DNA from: an uncultured Ruminiclostridium sp.
GTDB lineage: Bacteria > Bacillota > Clostridia > Oscillospirales > Ruminococcaceae
NCBI GenBank assembly: GCA_949878745.1
Contig: CATLBH010000025.1
Coordinates: forward strand, 1-39,844
DNA: 39,844 bases
Direction: 5' to 3'
Both the position numbers and the translations under genes were made by a program. The notes beneath the pieces were generated by a model. It was not told the origin of the DNA. It did no database searches and worked only from the letters and a program-made list of their open reading frames with translations. Below, in pieces: positions 33,612-39,844 of the stretch (position 1 is the stretch's first letter; the number at the start of each line of letters is the position of its first letter).

Positions 33612-34490
33612 TTAAATCTCGGTGTCAGCTTTGTTTTTATCGCGGTTCTTTTTTCCGCTCTTGCTTTTTTTTGTATTCTCGCCGGTTTCGGGAATAAGTC
33701 TCTCGGTGAGATATTTCCTGAGAGTCACGCCCGAAAAGTTCCTTGTGAGCTTACCGTTTTCCGCGATGGAAATAACGCCCGTTTCCTCGGACACCACCAC
33801 CACAATGGCGTCCGACACCTCGCTCATACCTATGGCGGCGCGGTGCCTGGTGCCCAATTCCTTGGGGACAAGCTCCTCCTTGGCGGGCTTGGGGAGATAA
33901 CAGGCGGCGGCGTGTATAAGGCCGTTTCTGATTATTACCGCCCCGTCGTGAAGCGGCGTGTTGGGAACGAAAATGTTTCCGAAAAGCTCCGCGCTGGGCT
34001 CCGCGTTAATATAGGTGCCTGTTTCTATCTGCTCGCCCAGCTTGGTCTGGCGCTCTATTACGATAAGCGCGCCGGTCATTGTACGGGAGAGGTTTTCACA
34101 AGCTTTCACAATACTGTTGATGGCTTTGTTGTCCTTTTCGATCTCCGCTGAGCCGGCGCCTTCGAGAAAGGGAAGCTTTTTTGACATTCCCGTGGTGCGT
34201 CCCACCTTTTCCAGTATTCGCCGAAGCTCCGGCTGGAACATTATGATTACCGCCAGTATACCTATGTTCACAAAGGTTTCGGCGATAACTCCCATCACCT
34301 TGAACTGCATCTGATCCAGAATAAACAATATCACGCCCAACAGCACAATTCCCTTGATAAGCTGTTCCGCTCTTGTTTCTCTCATCAGTTTTATTCCCAG
34401 AAACAAAATTACCGAGAGAAAAATAATGTCGAATATATCTATTATCGTAATATAGCTTATAACGCTTTTAATATTTTCCAGAATATCCAT
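33612..34490 (-). CDS. cdaA: CdaA diadenylate cyclase
   Basis: Makes cyclic-di-AMP, which controls potassium and osmolyte balance and cell-wall homeostasis. Three N-terminal membrane helices (about 12-90) precede the DAC domain. Its active-site motifs are DGA (Asp182, in HDGAVIIRNG) and RHR (Arg215-Arg217, in GTRHRAAIG), both intact. Length 293 residues, slightly more than B. subtilis CdaA because of a lysine-rich C-terminal tail. The start at 34490 is the ATG giving the usual N-terminus; no good ribosome binding site is seen, and a TTG start at 34505 is an alternative. First gene of cdaA-cdaR-rmuC. Confidence 0.92.
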   Translation of the reverse strand: MDILENIKSVISYITIIDIFDIIFLSVILFLGIKLMRETRAEQLIKGIVLLGVILFILDQMQFKVMGVIAETFVNIGILAVIIMFQPELRRILEKVGRTTGMSKKLPFLEGAGSAEIEKDNKAINSIVKACENLSRTMTGALIVIERQTKLGEQIETGTYINAEPSAELFGNIFVPNTPLHDGAVIIRNGLIHAAACYLPKPAKEELVPKELGTRHRAAIGMSEVSDAIVVVVSEETGVISIAENGKLTRNFSGVTLRKYLTERLIPETGENTKKSKSGKKNRDKNKADTEI

Positions 34491-34567
34491 TAAATAGGCA
34501 ATCAAACCAAAACACCCACTTTATCGTATATGTATTTTCCGAAAACACGGATAATTGTCTGAGTATA

Positions 34568-34596
34568 ATTTTAGCACAATCGGTGAATGTTTGCAA
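34568..34596 (-). promoter_or_regulatory. Promoter of the cdaA-cdaR-rmuC operon
   Basis: On the minus strand TTGCAA, 17 bases, TAAAAT, giving a leader of about 70 bases before cdaA. Confidence 0.65.
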
Positions 34597-34682
34597 TAGC
34601 TTTTAAAATTTTTTTATCAATATTTGAATAATGCGGCCGTAAAAAATCAATTCATTTTTTCGCTTCCTTTAAATAAACCGCC

Positions 34683-34711
34683 TTGCAATAATACCGAAAA
34701 TGTGATATAAT
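34683..34711 (+). promoter_or_regulatory. Promoter of the SGNH lipoprotein gene
   Basis: TTGCAA, 17 bases, perfect TATAAT, about 48 bases before the start at 34760. Confidence 0.7.
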
Positions 34712-34759
34712 ACATTTATTATCGGTTCAATTAACGGTAAACCTTACGGAGGAATGAAA

Positions 34760-36175
34760 ATGAAAAAAAGAAAAATAACGGCACTCCTGTTAGCGTCAGC
34801 GCTTTTAATGACCGCTGCGGGCTGCGCCGGAGACGGCTCAAACTCCAATAACAACGGCGAAACCGCCACCACAACCTCGTCGGAAAACAACTCAGCCGGT
34901 GCCACCAATCAAGAGGAAACCGGAAACGGCGGCGGAGAAAACAAAACTCCCGCCGACATCGGAGTGATTTTCGACAGCGAGACCCCTCCCACCGTGGGAA
35001 GCAACGACGATTTCTCCTACGCCGACGGCGCCGAAGAATCGGAGTATAAATTGGGCGGAGCTTTAACCGACAGAATGGTTGCTCTTTCCGAACTTAACAC
35101 GGGGAATCAAGCGAGACTGGCAGGAGCTATGAAGAAAGCGGCGGCGGGTGAAGCCGTAACCGTAGCTTACATAGGCGGCTCGATAACACAGGGCTCCAGC
35201 GCGGGGGACAGCGGCTGCTACGCAAGGCTTGTGACCGACTGGTTCGAGGAAACTTATCCCGATTCCGCGATAAATTACGTCCGCGCGGGAATAGGGGCCA
35301 CAGGCTCTTATATCGGGGTGCACAGGGTTCAAAGGGACGTGCTTGACAACGACCCCGACATAGTTTTTGTGGAATTTTCCGTTAACGATACCACCGAAGA
35401 CACCATGCGAAACGTCAACAGCTACGACAGCCTTCTGCGGAAAATCTGGAACGCCGAAAGCGCTCCCGCTATAGTTTGCATAGGTATGACCCAGGACAGC
35501 GGAATCTCTTTCCAGAATTATCATTCAGACATAGCCAAGAGCTATGATCTTCCCTTTATTTCTTACAGAAATGCCATTCTTGATGTTATTGACGAGGGTT
35601 ATATAAAGTGGACGGATATTTCCGATGACAATATTCACCCCAATACTCAAGGACACAAGGTGCTGGCTCAAATTGTTACCCATTATTTAGCCTCGGTAAA
35701 TGAAAATAAGGACAATATCACGGGAGCGGAAAGCGATTTCTCAACTCCCTACACCAAGGATAAATTTGCCGACGCGGATCTTATTACCCCCGCCAACAGC
35801 GACGCTTCCGACCCCTCCGGCAAAATCACCGCCAAGGCGGACAACAATTTCGGCAACTTCATGGGCTGCTGGACCGCCAGAGGCTCCAATCTTTTTGACG
35901 GCGAAAACACCTGTCTTGTCTTTGAAAACGTGGAAGCAAAGAACATAGGCCTGCTGTTCGGTAAAGTAACTGGCGGCGGCACGGTGCTGGACATATACAT
36001 TGACGACGTACTTGTGAACAGCGTCGACACCCGTTTCCCCGGAGGCTGGGGCAACTATGCCGAGGCGGCGGAGATAGCTTCTTTTGCCGAAAAGGGCACT
36101 CACACCGTAAGGATCGTTCCTCAGAATATCGAGGGAGCTTCGCTAATTTATATAAGCGGGCTGTTGGTTAGCTGA
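34760..36175 (+). CDS. SGNH/GDSL-type hydrolase lipoprotein
   Basis: A predicted surface-bound esterase, perhaps deacetylating polysaccharide or glycan. The lipobox TAAGC (Cys22) is followed by a Ser/Thr/Asn-rich linker (about 24-80). The SGNH core starts with IGGSITQG (nucleophile Ser141), has a glycine block (RAGIGATGSYIG), the Asn block (FSVNDTTED) and the final HPNTQGH motif with the Asp/His pair, so the catalytic set is complete. A C-terminal beta-sandwich (about 340-471) could bind carbohydrate. The start at 34760 is chosen because GGAGG is 7 bases away; the ATG at 34754 is too close. Single gene. Confidence 0.82.
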   Translation: MKKRKITALLLASALLMTAAGCAGDGSNSNNNGETATTTSSENNSAGATNQEETGNGGGENKTPADIGVIFDSETPPTVGSNDDFSYADGAEESEYKLGGALTDRMVALSELNTGNQARLAGAMKKAAAGEAVTVAYIGGSITQGSSAGDSGCYARLVTDWFEETYPDSAINYVRAGIGATGSYIGVHRVQRDVLDNDPDIVFVEFSVNDTTEDTMRNVNSYDSLLRKIWNAESAPAIVCIGMTQDSGISFQNYHSDIAKSYDLPFISYRNAILDVIDEGYIKWTDISDDNIHPNTQGHKVLAQIVTHYLASVNENKDNITGAESDFSTPYTKDKFADADLITPANSDASDPSGKITAKADNNFGNFMGCWTARGSNLFDGENTCLVFENVEAKNIGLLFGKVTGGGTVLDIYIDDVLVNSVDTRFPGGWGNYAEAAEIASFAEKGTHTVRIVPQNIEGASLIYISGLLVS

Positions 36176-36241
36176 TGTTTTCGGGTTTTGCGGTTTAAAA
36201 TTTCGGGAGCATTGCGAGTGCTGTTCGGGCGGTGTTTTTTA

Positions 36242-36344
36242 TACCAATCTTTAATCAAGTCGTAGACTTGATTAAAGATTGCACCCCAAACACTAATCTT
36301 TGATCCTCCTTTTTACTTGTCTATAATTCGATCAAAGATTAGTA
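36242..36344 (+). repeat. Two-hairpin TTA element, copy 8
   Basis: The left hairpin pairs CAATCTTTAATCAAGT with ACTTGATTAAAGATTG around CGTAG. Linker CACCCCAAACACT follows. The right hairpin has arms CTAATCTTTGATC and GATCAAAGATTAG with loop motif TTGTCTATA (36317-36325). TTA flanks both sides (36239-36241 and 36345-36347). Confidence 0.85.
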
Positions 36345-36454
36345 TTATACTATAGCGGTTCATGAAAATAACGCGGCGGGTTCGGGGGAAAATTTATGAG
36401 GAATGAATAAGTGTTATTACCGGTGATAAAAAAATAATGCCGATACGATAAAAA

Positions 36455-36600
36455 ACTTTATGCGGTAAAAACCCGCCAAATCCGTTTTAAAACGAGATTT
36501 GGCGGGTTTTTACCGTAAGATTGTTTATAACGCCGAAGCCCCGCTTCGCGGCTTCTTACGTTTGTTTTTGCGCGACAAATTATTGACTTGTTTTTTTTGC
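36455..36600 (+). repeat. Repeat family U, copy 2
   Basis: Same order as 27357-27498: stem ACCCGCCAAATC with GATTTGGCGGGT, an outer GCGGTA/TACCGT region, then GAAGCCCCGC-TTCG-CGGCTTC and the GCGACAAATTAT tail. The outer arms differ from copy 1 but still pair. Confidence 0.75.
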
Positions 36601-36654
36601 TCTCGTCTTGCGGTGGTGGGGCTGTAAAATAACTAATAAACTTAAGAATTACCC

Positions 36655-37025
36655 AAACATACGATAATAGCACTCATCGGCACAACATTTTATTCGAGAA
36701 AAAGGTCGATTGACAGCAAAACGCCCAGAGGGGGGGTAAGGAAGGGATTCTTAAGGTGAAACCTAAGGGGGGGAGAGTGGGGGACAGGCTTCGCCGACTA
36801 AGTAGTTTTACAATAAAACCGTAAAATTTTTAAACAAAGCCAACATTGCGAAGCCTGTTCACCATCTCCCCCCCTTTGGTGTCACCTTAAGCCCCCCGCG
36901 GGAGCGGCCCTGCACGGCCCGTGCATTAAATAAAACATCAAATAAAGGAATCGACTTTCGATAAAAACCTTTCTCCCCCCTGCGGCAAAGCAGCTCTAAA
37001 CTTATCCCCACCCTACCGATAAAAA
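36655..37025 (+). repeat. Repeat family S, copy B
   Basis: Inverted partner of 7155-7525, about 29 kb away. It shares edges such as CCAAACATACG and GCAGCTCTAA and the GGGCCGCTCCCGCGGGGGG block on the minus strand. Its inner stem is AGGCTTCGC (36786-36794) with GCGAAGCCT (36848-36856) instead of the AGACTACGC pair of copy A. Confidence 0.8.
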
Positions 37026-37049
37026 CTTTTTTTACAACGCCTTTTTTGT

Positions 37050-37061
37050 TTGAAAATAGTA
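37050..37061 (+). repeat. Right-end remnant of a TTA element
   Basis: TTTGAAAATAGTA followed by TTA (37062-37064) matches the right end of the element at 10317-10430. The rest of the element is missing or replaced by the neighbouring family S repeat. The TTA is the stop codon of the GHKL kinase gene. Confidence 0.6.
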
Positions 37062-37787
37062 TTACACCGGAATCATAATTTCCTCCGCAAACACACCCTC
37101 CTCATTCTGTCGGTTCACATATCCCCCGTACTTTTTCACCACCCTGTCTATCCTGAACAAGCCGTACCCGTGCTCACCCTCCTTGGTGGACAAATACATT
37201 CCCTTTTCCTTTCTTACGGCTCCCGCCGAATTTTGCACCGACAAATAAAGCTGACCCTTAAGCTTGCCTATATATATCCTCATAAACCGCTCTTTTTCCG
37301 GAAGAAGGGCGCAGGCCTCCACCGCGTTGTCGAGAAGGTTTCCCAGAAGCGAACAGAGCTCCACGTCGCTCATACGCGTTTTTTCGGGAATGTTCGCCTT
37401 TACGTTCAACCTTATGTTCATTTTTTCCGCCACGCTCAGCTTACTGTTCAGAATCGCGTCCGCCATTACGTTTCCCGTTTTAATTACCGTATCCACCGTG
37501 TCAAGATCGTCCGCAAGCTGGCTGAGATAATCGGAAAGCTTCCCGTAATCCCCGTTGGAAAGCTGTATCTTCATATTCTGTATGTGATTTCGGTAGTCGT
37601 GCCGCCAGCCCCGTATCTGACGGTACATATTTTGTATTTCACGCACCTGCTTTTCTATAAGCTCGCTCTGAAAGCGTTCGATACGCTTGTCTATCATATT
37701 GTACATCAGGCGGCGGGAAAAAATCAACGCCCAAAATCCTGCCCCCAAAATAAAAAGAACAATTAAAATTACGATTAATATATTCAT
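37062..37787 (-). CDS. GHKL-domain sensor histidine kinase (AgrC-like, minimal)
   Basis: A 241-residue kinase with a single N-terminal membrane helix (about 4-24), a coiled-coil linker, the phospho-acceptor region WRHDYRNHIQ (His63), and a GHKL ATPase domain with NLLDNAVEA (N-box) and GYGLFRIDRVV. AgrC/ComD-type kinases usually carry five to seven membrane helices for peptide sensing; here the sensor part is missing, so the signal is unclear and may be internal or come from a partner protein. It starts directly after the stop of the response regulator, indicating cotranscription. Its TAA stop coincides with a repeat end. Confidence 0.82.
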   Translation of the reverse strand: MNILIVILIVLFILGAGFWALIFSRRLMYNMIDKRIERFQSELIEKQVREIQNMYRQIRGWRHDYRNHIQNMKIQLSNGDYGKLSDYLSQLADDLDTVDTVIKTGNVMADAILNSKLSVAEKMNIRLNVKANIPEKTRMSDVELCSLLGNLLDNAVEACALLPEKERFMRIYIGKLKGQLYLSVQNSAGAVRKEKGMYLSTKEGEHGYGLFRIDRVVKKYGGYVNRQNEEGVFAEEIMIPV

Positions 37788-38495
37788 TCAACGCTCCGTA
37801 TAAAATTCGATAAATTTTTCAATTAGTTCATTGTAAAGACGCCTCGAAACGGGAACCGTTTTCCCCGAATCAAGGGTCAGCTCGGCTTTTCCTATGCTTT
37901 TCACAAAGCGCAGATTTACAATATAGGAGCGGTGGCAAAAGACGAATTCATAGGTAAGGGTCTTTTTAAGCTCGCCGATCCCCAACTCGCACTCCACACA
38001 TTGCCCCCCAAAAATATGAACGAGGGTTCTTTTTCCCATAGCCTCGCAGTAGGAGACAGTATCGGAGGAAACCCGCCTGACCCCTTTTTCGGTTCGCAGC
38101 AGGATTTCGTTTTCGGGAAGGCGCTTTTTCACATACCTGTCAAGGACGTTAAAAAGCTTTTCCTTATCCACTGGCTTTAAAAGATAATGGAGCGCCTCCA
38201 CCTCATAGCCTTGGTTCATATACTCGGAATATCCCGTAATAAACAGTATCGGCAGCATATCCGCTCTTTCCCTCAGCTTTACCGCCAACTCCATACCGTT
38301 GATCCCGCCCATCTCGATGTCAAGCAAAAGCAGGTCGCAGGGCTTCTCGGGATAGGAAAACAAGAAGCTTTCGGCGCTTATATACTCGTCGATAATAAGC
38401 GCAAAGGGCTTATCCGAGGACCATTCGCCCAATAAGCGGCGAAGCTCGGCGGACTGCTGTTCGCTGTCCTCACAGATGGCTAAGGTAAGGGGCAT
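37788..38495 (-). CDS. LytTR-family response regulator
   Basis: A 235-residue regulator with a receiver domain (acidic pair Glu9-Asp10, phospho-acceptor Asp59 in LLLLDIEMGGINGMEL, conserved Lys in LLKPVDKEKL) and a C-terminal LytTR DNA-binding domain (about 135-235, with CHRSYIVNLRFVKSIGK). LytTR proteins bind pairs of direct repeats about two helical turns apart and often control surface or virulence genes. Cotranscribed with the kinase downstream and probably with the sugar-phosphate kinase gene 41 bases upstream. Confidence 0.88.
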   Translation of the reverse strand: MPLTLAICEDSEQQSAELRRLLGEWSSDKPFALIIDEYISAESFLFSYPEKPCDLLLLDIEMGGINGMELAVKLRERADMLPILFITGYSEYMNQGYEVEALHYLLKPVDKEKLFNVLDRYVKKRLPENEILLRTEKGVRRVSSDTVSYCEAMGKRTLVHIFGGQCVECELGIGELKKTLTYEFVFCHRSYIVNLRFVKSIGKAELTLDSGKTVPVSRRLYNELIEKFIEFYTER

Positions 38496-38536
38496 AATCT
38501 GACCTCCGAGTAAATCTTTTTTATCTTTATCTATAT

Positions 38537-39439
38537 TTATAAAATCCGCTCTAAAAGCTCGAATATTTTTTCTTTTTCCGCCAGTCCCTGGGAAAAAGCC
38601 GTTGCGCCGCCCGCGGCGGTTCCCAGCTTCAGGGCGTATTCGTACCCTTCCTTCAGATACCCCGCGATGAATCCCGCCAGCATGGAGTCTCCCGCGCCCA
38701 CTGAATTTTTCACTTCTCCGGAACAGGCGATCTGATCGTGTACCCTTCCGTATTCGTCAATAAGCACCGCGCCCTCCCCCGCCAAGGAAACAAGAACGTT
38801 TTCGGCGCCCATCTCCTTTAGCTTTTTTCCGTACCTGACAACCTCCTCTTTTCCCGAAAGGGAAACGCCGAACATTTCCGAAATTTCGCTTTGGTTTGGC
38901 TTTATCAGAAACGGCTTATATTTCAGCACGTTAAGCAGCAGCTTCCCCGAAGCGTCCACCGCCGTCATTATCCGTTTATGGGACAAACGGGCGAGTATTT
39001 TTTCGTAAATATCGGGAGGAAGAGAAGCGGGAACGCTTCCCGCCAATACCAGTATATCGCCGTCGGCTAAAGCGTCAAGCTTTTGGTAAAGCGCTTGAAT
39101 CGCCTCATCGGGTATATCTGGACCCTGACCGTTCAGTTCGGTTTCGGTATCCGTTTTTATTTTAACGTTAATACGGGAACAGCCCTTTTCCAAGCGTACG
39201 AAATCGGTTTTTATCCCCGCTTCGGAAACGCTCTCCTCTATGGCCTTTCCCGTAAAGCCCGCCGTGAAGCCCAGCGCGGTTGAGGTTACGCCCAGCTGTG
39301 AAAGTACGAAAGAAACGTTTATGCCTTTTCCTCCGAAATAAATTTGCTCGGAACGGGAGCGGTTCACGGAGCCCGTAATTAAGCGGTCGGCTTGTACCAC
39401 GTAGTCTATGGCGGGATTAAAGGTTACTGTGTAAATCAT
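38537..39439 (-). CDS. fruK: 1-phosphofructokinase-type PfkB sugar kinase
   Basis: A 300-residue PfkB/ribokinase-fold enzyme of the FruK/LacC branch. It has FNPAIDY at the N-terminus, FGGKGINVS, GxxGPDI-type substrate loop (NGQGPDIPDEA), LAGSVPASLP, and the C-terminal NSVGAGDSMLAGF, whose Asp is the catalytic base. It likely phosphorylates fructose-1-phosphate or tagatose-6-phosphate. Normally FruK is next to a fructose PTS gene and a DeoR regulator; here it heads a unit with a LytTR/GHKL pair. A GGAG site lies upstream of the start. The promoter is at 39545-39573. Confidence 0.83.
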   Translation of the reverse strand: MIYTVTFNPAIDYVVQADRLITGSVNRSRSEQIYFGGKGINVSFVLSQLGVTSTALGFTAGFTGKAIEESVSEAGIKTDFVRLEKGCSRINVKIKTDTETELNGQGPDIPDEAIQALYQKLDALADGDILVLAGSVPASLPPDIYEKILARLSHKRIMTAVDASGKLLLNVLKYKPFLIKPNQSEISEMFGVSLSGKEEVVRYGKKLKEMGAENVLVSLAGEGAVLIDEYGRVHDQIACSGEVKNSVGAGDSMLAGFIAGYLKEGYEYALKLGTAAGGATAFSQGLAEKEKIFELLERIL

Positions 39440-39544
39440 TTGATTGTCTCCGTTTTGAAATTTTTTAAAACAATAAAATGCGGCTGTTGGCGGACTTGTT
39501 TATCAGTACTTTGAGTAAATCGGTATCGTAACTTATACTTTTTT

Positions 39545-39573
39545 ATTTTACCATATAAGGGTATTTTTTTCAA
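39545..39573 (-). promoter_or_regulatory. Promoter of the fruK-LytTR-GHKL unit
   Basis: On the minus strand TTGAAA, 17 bases, TAAAAT. The -35 box ends exactly where the transposase fragment begins. Confidence 0.65.
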
Positions 39574-39844
39574 GTGGCGCGTTACGACGCAATCCTTGCT
39601 CTTTACTCCTGTGGAATGAGCCAACGGGATATTTCGGAGCAAATAAAAAATCTGTATAACGTGGAAATTTCTGACGGATTGGTCAGCAAAATAGTTGAGA
39701 AAATAACTCCCGAAATTACCGCATGGCAGAACCGCCCCTTGGACGCGGTTTATCCCTTTGTTTTCATGGACGCCATTCATTACAAGGTTAAGGAAAATCA
39801 CCAATATATTACCAAAGCTGCATATGTAGTGCTTGGCATTCAGA
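39574..39844 (+). pseudogene. 5'-truncated IS256-family transposase (continues past the window)
   Basis: Ninety codons from 39574 match the middle of IS256-type Mutator transposases: ALYSCGMSQRDI, then LVSKIVEKITPEI, WQNRPLD, VYPFVFMDAIHYKV with the first catalytic Asp, and TKAAYVVLGI. The first hundred or so residues of a normal transposase are absent: an in-frame TAA lies at 39556 and unrelated sequence precedes it. No ribosome binding site is seen. It is an inactive remnant unless an unseen frame upstream rejoins it. The 3' part is outside the window. Confidence 0.8.

Noticed and set aside
17250-36215. Recurrent short motif TTGCTCCCAAA (17250, 24440, 30564, and a partial reverse match near 36206)
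   Set aside because: Too short and without conserved flanks; it may be a vestige of another repeat, but I cannot support it as a feature.
1852-36344. CRISPR array or CRISPR-like spacing in the repeats
   Set aside because: Copies are kilobases apart, palindromic, variable in stem sequence and flanked by TTA; no spacer pattern or cas gene is present.
39574-39844. IS256-family transposase as the enzyme that moves the TTA elements
   Set aside because: IS256 elements make 8-9 bp target duplications and have different ends; the fragment is also truncated.

Overview
The window looks like a chromosomal segment from a low-to-mid GC, Gram-positive anaerobe of class Clostridia (Bacillota), probably a gut or rumen member of the Oscillospirales/Eubacteriales. 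This is inferred from strong AAAGGAGG-type ribosome binding sites, sigma-A promoters with 17-bp spacers, a cdaA-cdaR cyclic-di-AMP locus, GHKL/LytTR two-component genes, a SufB-SufC pair without SufS/SufU, a cobalamin methionine synthase whose reactivation domain is a separate gene, a GGGtGRT/NifU-like pair, lipoproteins, and a surface protein with an NPPTG-type C-terminal anchor. No tRNA, rRNA, CRISPR array or recognisable riboswitch was seen.

Layout. 1-2.2 kb: orphan sugar-type solute-binding lipoprotein. 2.2-4.1 kb: small membrane protein, formate/nitrite-type transporter, DUF2871 membrane protein. 4.4-6.2 kb: GGGtGRT protein and NifU-like partner under one good promoter. 6.3-7.1 kb: TIM-barrel isomerase-like protein. 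7.9-11.2 kb: methionine synthase (metH) and its activation protein. 11.7-13.4 kb: CZB-domain chemoreceptor. 13.5-16.0 kb: PepSY lipoprotein, sufB, sufC. 16.3-17.2 kb: metF, which makes the methyl-folate that metH uses. 17.4-22.6 kb: giant cell-surface protein. 23.0-24.2 kb: S41-like protein that has lost its catalytic serine. 24.5-27.4 kb: greA, lysS, methyltransferase. 27.6-28.4 kb: AraC regulator. 28.9-29.0 kb: candidate small RNA. 29.0-30.3 kb: aminotransferase. 30.9-34.5 kb: cdaA-cdaR-rmuC. 34.8-36.2 kb: SGNH hydrolase lipoprotein. 37.1-39.4 kb: sugar-phosphate kinase, LytTR regulator, GHKL kinase. 39.57 kb to the window end: 5'-truncated IS256-family transposase.

The most striking content lies between the genes. 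At least eleven copies of a palindromic, TTA-flanked element are present. Most copies have two hairpins joined by a nearly constant linker (CACCCAAAGCRCT). Stem sequences differ between copies but stay self-complementary, so structure is conserved while sequence changes. Where both ends are clear, nine copies have TTA on each side, which reads as a 3-bp target duplication. Three genes (metH activation protein, rmuC, GHKL kinase) end in a TAA stop that is exactly this flanking TTA read on the other strand. One copy has been interrupted by a second, 159-bp palindromic element with its own TTA duplication; removing it restores the broken stem. Three further unrelated repeat families also occur in more than one copy, and two of them show compensatory stem changes. 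Together they suggest a genome populated by several families of structure-constrained, non-coding mobile repeats whose mobilising enzyme is not in this window.
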